Positions 1 through 6,948 are shown, numbered from the stretch's first letter. The stretch: DNA of 7,857 bases from Deltaproteobacteria bacterium (GCA_019309945.1 JAFDFH010000287.1:1-7857), one strand, 5' to 3'. The notes: generated by a model not told the origin, from the letters alone. A program made the numbers and translations.

Positions 1-19
1 AAGTTCAAATTTAAGGCGT

Positions 20-74
20 GCAAATTTTGTAATCATGAGGCGTACTTATCGTACGTTGAATGATTGCGAAATGC
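20..74 (+). repeat. Long imperfect hairpin, possible dispersed repeat unit
   Basis: Bases 20-36 pair with 60-74 through 15 pairs, two of them G-U, with a two-base bulge at 23-24. Inside lie two opposed G/A mismatches (37-38 against 58-59), two G-U pairs (39-40 with 56-57), then a perfect five-base stem (41-45 with 51-55) closed by the five-base loop TTATC. Several pairs are G-U, so the fold suits single-stranded RNA or DNA better than a protein-binding palindrome. It lies upstream of the probable promoter of the M16 gene and is not coding. The sequence from here to about 115 resembles an intergenic repeat I associate with Desulfobacterota genomes, but that is memory and unchecked. The pairing itself is seen directly. 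Confidence 0.55.
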
Positions 75-117
75 AGCACAACGCAGAAGTTGGACTTTTT
101 ACGAAATCGTCAATCTT

Positions 118-128
118 TATAATATAAT
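118..128 (+). promoter_or_regulatory. Candidate -10 region of the M16 peptidase promoter
   Basis: Two overlapping perfect TATAAT hexamers occur at 118-123 and 123-128. No good -35 box sits at the usual distance: TTTACG (98-103) matches four of six consensus bases and is 19 nt from the second hexamer, while TTGGAC (90-95) is too far from the first. Transcription from here would give a leader of roughly 50 nt before the start codon at 187. A short AT-rich stretch can produce such matches by chance, so this is only a candidate. Confidence 0.35.
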
Positions 129-171
129 TTTTAGATCTAATGAAGCATATATGTCAAACACAATGAGCCGT

Positions 172-178
172 GGGAGGA
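172..178 (+). promoter_or_regulatory. Shine-Dalgarno site that sets the M16 start
   Basis: GGGAGGA ends eight bases before the ATG at 187. The in-frame ATGs upstream at 64, 151 and 163 have no comparable site at proper spacing. Only the 187 start puts the signal peptide at the very N-terminus, so this site decides the start choice. Confidence 0.75.
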
Positions 179-186
179 ACGCAACC

Positions 187-3100
187 ATGAGATTACACAG
201 ACTTATTTTTATCTTTTTTCTGCTGATTGCAGTCGCTGCTAATATCTGTCTGGCGCAGGATTCCGTTTCGGGTATCAAAATTGACGTCAAGGAATTTCAT
301 TTAAAAAACGGTATGCAGTTTTTAATCGTGGAACGACACACAACACCGCAGGTTGCCTGTCGTATTGCCATTCGCGCGGGTTCGGCCCTTGAAAAAACCG
401 GCAAAACAGGAATGGCGCACATGCTGGAGCACATGATGTTCAAAGGCACAAAGAATTTCGGCACTCTTGATGTCAAGAAGGATCGGAAGCTGCAGGAACG
501 GATTGAAGCCGCCTATCAGATTGTTCTCCAGGAGCAGCAAAAGCGAAATCCGAACCATGCATTGGTCAAGGAAAAACTTACCGAGATGGGCAATTTACGC
601 CTTAAAGTTCAGGAAATATATGTTCCCCATGCCTTTTCCGCTCAGCTGGGAAAGAACGGTGCGGTGGGAGTGAACGCCTTTACCACCCAGGATCAGACCC
701 AATATAAGATGTCCGTGCCATCGGATATGCTCGAGCAGTGGTTTTCGATCGTGAGTGAACAGTTGTTCGAGCCGTCATGGCGTGAGTTTTACGTTGAAAA
801 GGAGGTCGTACAGCGCGAATGGGCCTTCAGATATATTAATAATCCAGGAGGTGCCGCCTGGCTCGATCTATACGCGACGGCCTATACGGCTCACCCCTAT
901 CGAAACCCGATCATCGGCTGGAAACCGGATATCGAGAAATTCAACACAACCGACGCTATCGCTTTTCACTCAGCCAACTACAATCCGACCAACACCGTCT
1001 GTGTTCTGGTCGGCGATATAACGGTAGAGGGCGCCAAACGACTGGCTAAGATCTATTTCGAGCGTTATCCTTCCGGCCGACCTGCGCCTGAGACGGTTAC
1101 CGCAGAGCCCCCTCAACAGGGACCGCGCAAAAGTGTCCGATTCCTTAAAGGGGCCCGAACACCGCTTGTCAGAATCGGTTTTCACACCGCTTCCATGGGA
1201 ACCAAGGATTTTTTCGCACTCGATGCCATGACCATGGTTTTAAGTCACGGACACGGCGCTCGAATGACTCAGGGCATTGTAAACAAGGGACGTGCCGTCG
1301 AAGCCTGGGCTTATAATCCTGATAATCGGTACGGCGGTATGGTCATTCTGGGGGGCTCGCCCAATGAACCGGATGAATTGAAAAATAAAAAAATCTCTGG
1401 AAGTGAGAGGCGCCGGGCTTATGTGAGCGCCTGTGAAGCACTAGAAAACATACTCCTTGCCGAAGTTGAAAAGATGAAAAAGGAACCTGTTGCCTTGCGA
1501 GATCTGGAAAGAATAAAAAAACTCAACCAGCGGGATCTTTTGGATCGGATGCGCAGCAACGAAGATTTGGCCGGCACGATTGCCACTCTCGAGGTTCAGA
1601 TCGGCTGGCGCTACCTGGACAATTATCTAAAAAATATTTCGAAGGTCACGCCGGCAGATATCCAGCACGTGGCCCAAAAATATATCCAAAAAAATAATAA
1701 AACCAGCATTTATATCATTCCTGGCGGCACACCTGACCGGCCGCCGGAACATTATAAGGAGATCCGGTCTCTGGGGGGAGCGGCGGCTGCAAGGATGATT
1801 ATACCCAAGACATTAAACAATCGCTCAATTTACCCGACACCCGCCGGTTGGAAGCATCCCCTTGCTTTTGAACGCAAACCCAACAAAATTGAATACCCCG
1901 ATGCAGAAAAGGTTCGGGTCGGCAATACCACCGTGTTTTATATTCACGACGATAATCTCCCTTTGATTGATTTAACCCTGCTGATCAAAGGAGGCGCTGT
2001 GGATGTCGACGAAACCCAAACCGGTCTGGCTGAGTTACTCAATCAATCGCAGATCAGGGGCGGGACCCGAAAATATCCACCATCCGAGCTATCGATGGTT
2101 CTGGACGAAAATGCGATTCGGGTATCCATATCGGTTCGCAAAGAGGAAACTGATATCCATCTCTCTGTCATGAAAGAAGATTGGGACAAGGGCTTGATGC
2201 TTTTGGAAGATATTTTGACGCACCCCCGGTTTGATCCTGAAATCCTCGATGTTGTCAAGCAACAGGAAATCATCGCACTAAAGCGACAGGGGGAGGATGC
2301 CCAGGCGGTTGCCATGCGCGAAGGGACAATCTGGCAGTTTAAGGGTCATCCCTACGGCCGTGATCCGCTTCTGGGTATAAAAACGATCCCCTCGATAACC
2401 GGGGACGATCTCAAGAAATTCATCAAATATTATTTCGTGCCGTCAAACATGGTGGTGGCCATTACCGGTGATATTCGAAAGGACGAGGTCATTAAAGATC
2501 TCGGGAATTTTTTTGGGGCATTTCCAAAAACCCGGGCACCCATACGCAATCTCGGAGACCCCGCCGAAACTCCGTCCACCTTAACGCTGATTCACAAACC
2601 GGGTCAGGTTCAATCCCAGGTGAGTTTACGCTTGCGCAGTGTAAAACGCACCCATCCCGACTTCTGGAAAATGAGCCTATTGATGGATATTTACGGTGGC
2701 AATGATTCGATGATGTACACCCAGCTCCGGGACGATCTGGGGCTTGTTTACTCGGCCGGGTTCTTGCAGACCTACAAATGGAATGCGGGAATCCTGCTCG
2801 GATACATTGGATGCAAAAGTGACAAAACAAGTGTCGCCATTCTGGAGGCATTAAAGATTATGAAAACGCTCAGGGAAAATGTTCCTCAAAAAGATTTAGC
2901 GCAAAAGCGCCTTGACACCCTGAACAGCTTTGTTTTCAATGTAGATACACCCGCCGAATTAGCGGAGGTTTACAGTCGTTATTACCTCCGTAATGAACCC
3001 CTGGACACCCTCGCTAGAATTCAGGACGCTTTTTTAACCGCATCCCGGGAAGAACTTGTCGACCTTGCACAAAAACTTCTTGATCCAAAGAAAATTCAGA

Positions 3101-3225
3101 TCGTTGTCGTAGCCGATAAGGCAACCCTGGTGAACAAAGAGGGCGCCATGGTGACACTTGAAGAAGACCTTAAGGCATTGGCGCAAAAAATCGGTTTGCC
3201 GTTCAGGGAAATCGAACTGCGCTGA
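187..3225 (+). CDS. Secreted two-lobed M16 (insulinase/pitrilysin) zinc metallopeptidase
   Basis: The 1012-residue protein starts with a Sec signal peptide (MRLHRL, then a hydrophobic core, with probable cleavage after CLA near residue 24), so it likely acts in the periplasm or outside the cell. The first lobe has the inverted zinc motif HMLEH (78-82): H78 and H82 are probable ligands, E81 the catalytic base, E211 the third ligand and E204 the supporting acid. A charged, probably helical insert (about 92-150) separates this motif from the conserved NAFT (163-166). M16 C-type domains start near 255 and 737. In the second lobe the motif is degenerate: ELLNQ (616-620) replaces HxxEH, while the C-terminal LRxxLGLVYS motif (R848, Y855) is kept. 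One active and one inactive lobe is the normal clamshell plan of this family, and the length is close to PqqL-type bacterial members. Substrates are probably peptides or unfolded proteins. The open frame extends back to ATG 64, but those 41 residues lie in repeat-like leader sequence and would bury the signal peptide. No terminator is evident downstream. Confidence 0.93.
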   Translation: MRLHRLIFIFFLLIAVAANICLAQDSVSGIKIDVKEFHLKNGMQFLIVERHTTPQVACRIAIRAGSALEKTGKTGMAHMLEHMMFKGTKNFGTLDVKKDRKLQERIEAAYQIVLQEQQKRNPNHALVKEKLTEMGNLRLKVQEIYVPHAFSAQLGKNGAVGVNAFTTQDQTQYKMSVPSDMLEQWFSIVSEQLFEPSWREFYVEKEVVQREWAFRYINNPGGAAWLDLYATAYTAHPYRNPIIGWKPDIEKFNTTDAIAFHSANYNPTNTVCVLVGDITVEGAKRLAKIYFERYPSGRPAPETVTAEPPQQGPRKSVRFLKGARTPLVRIGFHTASMGTKDFFALDAMTMVLSHGHGARMTQGIVNKGRAVEAWAYNPDNRYGGMVILGGSPNEPDELKNKKISGSERRRAYVSACEALENILLAEVEKMKKEPVALRDLERIKKLNQRDLLDRMRSNEDLAGTIATLEVQIGWRYLDNYLKNISKVTPADIQHVAQKYIQKNNKTSIYIIPGGTPDRPPEHYKEIRSLGGAAAARMIIPKTLNNRSIYPTPAGWKHPLAFERKPNKIEYPDAEKVRVGNTTVFYIHDDNLPLIDLTLLIKGGAVDVDETQTGLAELLNQSQIRGGTRKYPPSELSMVLDENAIRVSISVRKEETDIHLSVMKEDWDKGLMLLEDILTHPRFDPEILDVVKQQEIIALKRQGEDAQAVAMREGTIWQFKGHPYGRDPLLGIKTIPSITGDDLKKFIKYYFVPSNMVVAITGDIRKDEVIKDLGNFFGAFPKTRAPIRNLGDPAETPSTLTLIHKPGQVQSQVSLRLRSVKRTHPDFWKMSLLMDIYGGNDSMMYTQLRDDLGLVYSAGFLQTYKWNAGILLGYIGCKSDKTSVAILEALKIMKTLRENVPQKDLAQKRLDTLNSFVFNVDTPAELAEVYSRYYLRNEPLDTLARIQDAFLTASREELVDLAQKLLDPKKIQIVVVADKATLVNKEGAMVTLEEDLKALAQKIGLPFREIELR

Positions 3226-3265
3226 AATTGGGGAAAATAGCAGTTTCGTTCAGGCACTAAATATG
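3220..3265 (+). repeat. Direct repeat, copy 1
   Basis: This stretch aligns with 4021-4067 on the same strand: 39 of 47 columns are identical with a single one-base gap. The core at 3232-3263 matches in 30 of 33 columns. Copy 1 begins in the last two codons of the M16 gene and runs into the spacer. The two copies bracket the small membrane protein gene and the inverted-repeat element. I cannot assign it to a known repeat family. Confidence 0.6.
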
Positions 3266-3348
3266 TATCTTGAAACCCAATTTGATGTTATGATACAAAT
3301 TACTGTAACGTTCCTTTTGGCAGCCGCGGAAAAAGGGGGATTGAAATA

Positions 3349-3621
3349 ATGAAGTTAACAACGCTTGGTTTACTATCTTGTGTTTGTGGCTTATTGCTTC
3401 TTGGCTTTCAAGCGCTTTCAGCTTTGATGCATACGGAGAACGTCTGGAAGCAAATCAGCATTACCAGCATCTCAGATCCAAAATATTTTACCTGGATGGA
3501 CAGCGCCTCCTGGTTTGGGCTTGAAAAAATTGCAGCCTATCTGGTTACGATGCCGTTATTTCTTTTGCTGATCGCCATCGGTGTTTTGTTATTAATCATC
3601 GGGGGCTTTAAGGGAAATTGA
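3349..3621 (+). CDS. Small two-helix membrane protein, function unknown
   Basis: This 90-residue protein has two hydrophobic segments, about 4-25 and 62-86, joined by a polar loop of about 36 residues rich in aromatic residues and including KYFTWMDSASWFG. K2 at the N-terminus and K88 near the C-terminus suggest both ends face the cytoplasm, with the loop outside. A good Shine-Dalgarno site (AAGGGGGA, 3333-3340) stands eight bases before the ATG, which supports a real gene. A weak promoter is possible upstream: TTGAAA at 3270-3275 with GATACA at 3292-3297, 16 nt apart. LLSC at residues 7-10 looks like a lipobox, but it lies too early and inside a continuous hydrophobic helix. The gene starts 123 nt after the M16 stop on the same strand, so it could be co-transcribed, but nothing shows a shared role. 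I recognise no family. Confidence 0.75.
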   Translation: MKLTTLGLLSCVCGLLLLGFQALSALMHTENVWKQISITSISDPKYFTWMDSASWFGLEKIAAYLVTMPLFLLLIAIGVLLLIIGGFKGN

Positions 3622-3651
3622 TCAAATCATAGAGACGTAAGATCCAAGTTT

Positions 3652-3922
3652 GTAACTTCTCAATATGTTCCGGTAGGCCCGCTGCGTCATCCGGTAATTT
3701 TTTTCAATACGGCCAAAACTTGCCGTTAAGGTCGCCTAACAGCGACCCGCGCATGGGATCTAAAATGAGTGTGTCGCTTAGCACAAACAGGCTATAATCA
3801 ACAATTTATGCAGTTCGGATCACTGTAAGCCGCCCTAAACGGCTTCGCCCGTATTGAAAAAAATTACCGGATGACTCCGCTGGTAGGTTTAACCGCTTAA
3901 CCATAAGTTTTTGAGAAGTTAC
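3652..3922. mobile_element. MITE-like inverted-repeat element, no coding capacity
   Basis: The ends are a perfect 12-bp inverted repeat: GTAACTTCTCAA (3652-3663) and its complement (3911-3922). Further in, a perfect 27-bp inverted repeat pairs 3686-3712 with 3849-3875. The stretches between these blocks differ in length (22 and 35 nt) and pair poorly. The interior (3713-3848) contains small hairpins: GTCGC/GCGAC at 3731-3746, with an alternative partner at 3773-3777, and AGCCG/CGGCT at 3828-3844. The flanks CCAAGTTT (3644-3651) and CCAACTTT (3923-3930) agree at seven of eight bases and could be a decayed target-site duplication, but the same bases also extend the inverted repeat. No transposase is encoded, so if mobile it would depend on one elsewhere. 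A structured RNA locus is the main alternative. The inverted repeats are certain; the mobile-element call is inferred. Confidence 0.6.
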
Positions 3923-3943
3923 CCAACTTTCTTCTTTTATCTT

Positions 3944-3971
3944 TGGTAACCGTTCACGGGTTCAGGGTTAA
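3944..3971. repeat. Degenerate 7-nt-period repeat
   Basis: Read in sevens, this stretch is TGGTAAC, CGTTCAC, GGGTTCA, GGGTTAA. The units share G at the second and T at the fourth position, and the last two differ at one base. It is short and degenerate. It draws support mainly from a clearer 7-nt repeat in the importer operon spacer. Confidence 0.35.
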
Positions 3972-4020
3972 GAGATTGTACAGTTACATTTTAAAATTTA
4001 TCTCAAAAATCTGAACCTGA

Positions 4021-4067
4021 CGCAGGAATTCTGGAAAATAACAGTTTTCGTTCGGGCACTAAATAGG
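4021..4067 (+). repeat. Direct repeat, copy 2
   Basis: Second copy of the sequence at 3220-3265, in the same orientation, with its best-conserved core at 4033-4065. Similarity may extend leftward to about 4009 with small gaps, opposite the last codons of the M16 gene. This copy could therefore be a decayed duplicate of that gene's 3' end plus downstream spacer. A dispersed intergenic repeat that happens to abut the gene is equally possible. Confidence 0.6.
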
Positions 4068-4091
4068 GTTTCCTTCGGTAAATTTACAGGG

Positions 4092-4113
4092 TGAATGCTG
4101 AACCTGTGAACAC
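4092..4113 (+). repeat. TGAA-type short repeat upstream of the hydrolase
   Basis: TGAATGC, TGAACCT and TGAACAC begin at 4092, 4099 and 4107, a period of seven then eight. The unit resembles the reverse complement of the GGGTTCA unit at 3958-3964. It lies 24 nt before the hydrolase start codon and could be in its leader. Functional meaning is unknown. Confidence 0.3.
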
Positions 4114-4137
4114 CTGCATTTCGTAAAGGAGAATTCC

Positions 4138-4803
4138 ATGCAACTATCGAACAATCTTCACGCCTTTATCTGGGAATCCATGACCACCAATAATTGCAAC
4201 ACCTATTTGATTGACGGTCCCGCCCGAGTGCTCATCGATCCGGGCCACAGCAACCTGTTTGACCACGTGCAGGAAGGACTGCTGGAATTGAAACTCGGAC
4301 TTGAAGATATCGAATTGATCATATGTACCCATGCCCATCCCGACCATGTTGAAGCCGTTCAATTATTCACAGAGTTGCCGACACGGATAACACTTCACGA
4401 AAAAGAATGGCAGTTCCTAAAAAGCATGGACCAATATATTACGGCGGCCCTGGGTGTCAATTTAGATTCGATGAATCCCGATTTTTTTCTCACGGAAGGC
4501 GATCTCTCGGTTCACGGGCTTGACTTTAAAATATATCACACGCCAGGTCATTCACCGGGATCGGTTTCAATTTACTGGCCGGAACATAAAGCTTTGTTTG
4601 CCGGAGATCTGATTTTTAAAGAAGGGCTGGGGCGGACGGATTTGCCCGGTGGCGATGGCGCCTTGCTTAAAGAAAGCATAAAAAGACTGGAAGAACTAGA
4701 AATCGAATGGCTGTTGCCCGGGCATGGTGATATTGTGAGTGGAACACAGGAAGTCAAGGAAAACTTCAGGCATTTAGAACAGTTCTGGTTTTCCTATTTA
4801 TAA
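4138..4803 (+). CDS. Metallo-beta-lactamase-fold hydrolase, glyoxalase II-like
   Basis: The 221-residue protein carries the full set of metal ligands of this fold: THAHPDH (H65, H67, D69, H70), H138 in HTPGHSPGS, D157 in FAGDLIF, and H196 in LLPGHG. The segment GLGRTDLPGGD (163-173) is typical of the YcbL-like branch of type II glyoxalases (hydroxyacylglutathione hydrolase-like), which bind two metal ions and cleave thioesters. The related persulfide dioxygenases share the fold but usually bind one iron, so the exact reaction cannot be named from sequence. There is no signal peptide, so it should be cytoplasmic. AAAGGAGA (4125-4132) is a strong Shine-Dalgarno site just before the ATG. The gene stands alone between a repeat-rich spacer and a convergent importer operon, so context does not help with substrate. 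The fold is secure; the glyoxalase role is moderate. Confidence 0.9.
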   Translation: MQLSNNLHAFIWESMTTNNCNTYLIDGPARVLIDPGHSNLFDHVQEGLLELKLGLEDIELIICTHAHPDHVEAVQLFTELPTRITLHEKEWQFLKSMDQYITAALGVNLDSMNPDFFLTEGDLSVHGLDFKIYHTPGHSPGSVSIYWPEHKALFAGDLIFKEGLGRTDLPGGDGALLKESIKRLEELEIEWLLPGHGDIVSGTQEVKENFRHLEQFWFSYL

Positions 4804-4818
4804 ATGAACTTATCATTT
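4802..4818. other. Short inverted repeat spanning the convergent stops
   Basis: AAATGA (4802-4807) and TCATTT (4813-4818) are perfect complements around a five-base loop. They cover the TAA of the hydrolase and the TGA of the opposing ATPase gene. The stem is short, AT-rich and lacks a following T-run in either direction, so it is a poor intrinsic terminator. It may be only a by-product of two stop codons lying close together. Confidence 0.3.
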
Positions 4819-6927
4819 GTGAACCACGGCTTCCATCTGGCTCAATGTTTCGATGGGAATGTGGCACAGAATCCGGTGCCCCTTTCCATTCTGCTGCCAG
4901 GGCGGAGATTCGATGGTGCAGATGTTGCCTTCATCCGGTAGCATTTCATTGCGCCGGGGACAGCGGGTGTGAAACCGGCAACCCTTGGGTGGATTGAGTG
5001 CGCTGGGTACGTTTCCGCTGAGGCGGATTTCTTTTTGCTCGGCTTCCGGATCTGCAATCGGCACGGCCGCCAATAGCGCCTCGGTGTAAGGATGATAGGG
5101 TGGATCATAAATCTTTTCAGCCGGTCCGATTTCCACTACCTGGCCCAGGTACATGACGGCGATGTCGTCGGAAAAGTATCGAACCACGCTCAGGTCATGG
5201 GCGATAAATATCATAGAGGATCCAAAGGTGTGCTGGATTTCCAGCAGCAGATTGATCACCGCCGCTTGGACCGAAACGTCAAGCGCTGAAACCGGCTCGT
5301 CGCAAATAATGAGGTCAGGACGGCTGGCCAGGGCACGGGCGATGCCGACCCGCTGTTTTTCACCGCCACTCAACTGCCTTGGTAGACGGTCGTAGTAGGC
5401 CGGACCCAGCCGAACCGATTTCAGTAAACGGATGACCTCTTCTTTTACCTGATTTTTCGAAACCGTTTTAAAGCGCTTGATGGGCCTGGCGATCTGTTTC
5501 CCAATCGTATATGACGGGTTCAAGGTAGCGTCCGGATTCTGAAACACCATCTGCATTTCCCGGACAAGGTCAACGTTACGATCGGTAACTTCTTCGTTGA
5601 TCTCCATATCGAGAAACTCCAGCTTTCCATCCGTGAGCGTCTCCAGCCCGATCAGCCCCTTGACCAGTGAGGATTTTCCGCAACCCGATTCACCCACGAT
5701 ACCTAAGGTGCGACCCTTGGCCAGCCGAAGGCTCACATCGTCCACGGCCTTCACGTATTTTTTTTCTCCCAGTCCGAACAGGCTTATAACCGAATCAGAT
5801 TCCGCAGGGTAATAAAGCTTGAGATTTTCAGAATTAAGGAGGTATTGCCCGTTCATTTGAGCCTGCTTCTTGGCCTCGGCAAGCTTTTGATCTCTTCGAG
5901 GCCGTCGACTGGCGCGGGGTCGCTGATCGATCTCTTCGGCATAAATACAGCGCGCTGAATGCTCGGAGGCTATTTGAATCATTGGCGGCCGCTGCTCCCG
6001 GCATTTATCGGTTACATAGTCGCAACGGGGGGCGAAGATGCAGGCGTCCCGGGGTCGATCCGCAGGTGCCGGCACTCGACCGCGAATGGGATAGAGTATG
6101 GAATCGAGCTTGCTGTCACCCAGTTTGGGAACCGCAGCCATGAGTCCCCGGGTGTAAGGATGGCAGGGGCGTTTGAAAATATCCGCAACGAGACCTTTTT
6201 CCACCATCTGCCCGGCGTACATGACACACAGATGATCGCTGACGCGGGCCACGACGCCCAAGTTGTGGGTGATGAAGATGTTGGCCGTATTAAAATCCTT
6301 TTTCAGCTCTTCGATGAGATCGAGCACCGCTGCTTCCACGGTCACATCCAATGCTGTGGTAGGTTCGTCCATGATCAACAGGGCGGGGTTATTGAGCATG
6401 GCCATGGCAATGACAACCCGCTGTTGCTGTCCGCCGGAGATCTGGTGCGTGTACCGGCGCATGATGTTTTCAGGATCGGGCATGTTGACCCGTTTGAGCA
6501 TATCGATTGACCGCTGCCAGGCCTCATCCCAGCTCATGTCGCGATGACAGGTCAACACCTCGGCCAACTGGTCGCCCATTCGGATGGACGGGTTGAGGGC
6601 CTGCATGGGATCCTGAAAAACCATAGCGATGCGGTCGCCTCGAAGCTTGTTGAGCTCTGATGTGGACCGTCCCACCAGCTCATGGCCCTGAAAGCGGATT
6701 TGTCCGCCGTTGATTTTGCCGTTGGGGCCCAGGTGGTTGACAATGCCGAAGGCGATGGTGCTTTTGCCGCATCCTGACTCGCCCACAAGTCCCAGGGTCT
6801 CTCCTTCCCGGACGGTAAAGGAAACATCTCGCACGGCTTCCACATCGCCTTTACGGGTTTCATAGGCGATGCTCAAATGCTCGGCATCAAGAACGACTTC
6901 AGCCGTTGTTCCGCTTTCTACGGTCAT
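4813..6927 (-). CDS. Fused DppD-DppF-type double ATPase of a peptide-class ABC importer
   Basis: The 704-residue protein joins two ATPases normally encoded separately, as in YejF and GsiA, and would power uptake through the partner permeases at the inner membrane. Half one has Walker A GESGCGKST (49-57), Q-loop Q105, signature ISGGQQQR (163-170), Walker B LLIMDEP (183-189) and switch H221. Half two has GESGCGKSS (412-420), Q463, LSGGEKQR (519-526), LIICDEP (539-545) and H577. Both catalytic sets look intact. Each half ends in the oligopeptide-type tail (HPYTRGLMAAVP, HPYTEALLAAVP) with four cysteines: C296, C302, C309, C327 and C650, C656, C670, C688. Such clusters hold [4Fe-4S] in some DppD/OppD proteins. 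A basic linker (about 331-357) joins the halves, and M358 (codon 5854-5856) looks like the ancestral start of the second gene. AAAGGA (6935-6940) supports the chosen start. The substrate could be peptides, glutathione or another oligopeptide-class ligand. Confidence 0.95.
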   Translation of the reverse strand: MTVESGTTAEVVLDAEHLSIAYETRKGDVEAVRDVSFTVREGETLGLVGESGCGKSTIAFGIVNHLGPNGKINGGQIRFQGHELVGRSTSELNKLRGDRIAMVFQDPMQALNPSIRMGDQLAEVLTCHRDMSWDEAWQRSIDMLKRVNMPDPENIMRRYTHQISGGQQQRVVIAMAMLNNPALLIMDEPTTALDVTVEAAVLDLIEELKKDFNTANIFITHNLGVVARVSDHLCVMYAGQMVEKGLVADIFKRPCHPYTRGLMAAVPKLGDSKLDSILYPIRGRVPAPADRPRDACIFAPRCDYVTDKCREQRPPMIQIASEHSARCIYAEEIDQRPRASRRPRRDQKLAEAKKQAQMNGQYLLNSENLKLYYPAESDSVISLFGLGEKKYVKAVDDVSLRLAKGRTLGIVGESGCGKSSLVKGLIGLETLTDGKLEFLDMEINEEVTDRNVDLVREMQMVFQNPDATLNPSYTIGKQIARPIKRFKTVSKNQVKEEVIRLLKSVRLGPAYYDRLPRQLSGGEKQRVGIARALASRPDLIICDEPVSALDVSVQAAVINLLLEIQHTFGSSMIFIAHDLSVVRYFSDDIAVMYLGQVVEIGPAEKIYDPPYHPYTEALLAAVPIADPEAEQKEIRLSGNVPSALNPPKGCRFHTRCPRRNEMLPDEGNICTIESPPWQQNGKGHRILCHIPIETLSQMEAVVHK

Positions 6928-6948
6928 GAATGTTTCCTTTTTGTTTTA

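Larger units (their letters stand above)
3622..4137. other. 516-nt repeat-rich noncoding region
   Basis: I see no credible gene here. It contains, in order, an inverted-repeat element (3652-3922), a short 7-nt-period repeat (3944-3971), an AT-rich stretch (about 3985-4010), the second copy of a direct repeat (4021-4067), and TGAA-type repeats (4092-4113). GGTTCAG (3959-3965) and CTGAACC (4011-4017) form a further seven-base inverted repeat. The promoter of the downstream hydrolase should lie in 3930-4110, but I find no convincing -35/-10 pair. Confidence 0.7.

Noticed and set aside
64..186. N-terminal extension of the M16 gene from ATG 64
   Set aside because: It lacks a fitting ribosome-binding site, translates repeat-like leader sequence, and would put 41 residues before a clear signal peptide.
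3158..3349. 63-codon + strand open frame overlapping the M16 end
   Set aside because: It begins inside the M16 gene in another frame, includes the direct repeat, and has no family features. The ribosome-binding site at 3333-3340 belongs to the next gene.
3367..3378. Lipobox (LLSC) in the small membrane protein
   Set aside because: The cysteine is at residue 10, inside a continuous hydrophobic helix, too early for a lipoprotein signal peptide.
3686..3875. Intrinsic terminator or CRISPR-like repeat
   Set aside because: The long inverted repeat has a 136-nt interior and no stem plus T-run, and there are no regularly spaced repeats with spacers.
3652..3922. Integron attC site or cassette
   Set aside because: The ends do not fit the paired core-site consensus, no integrase or cassette array is present, and the 27-bp inner repeat is unlike an attC.
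5959..6510. 183-codon open frame on the + strand
   Set aside because: It is antisense to the conserved first ATPase domain, has no recognisable motif, and is a by-product of that gene's codon use.
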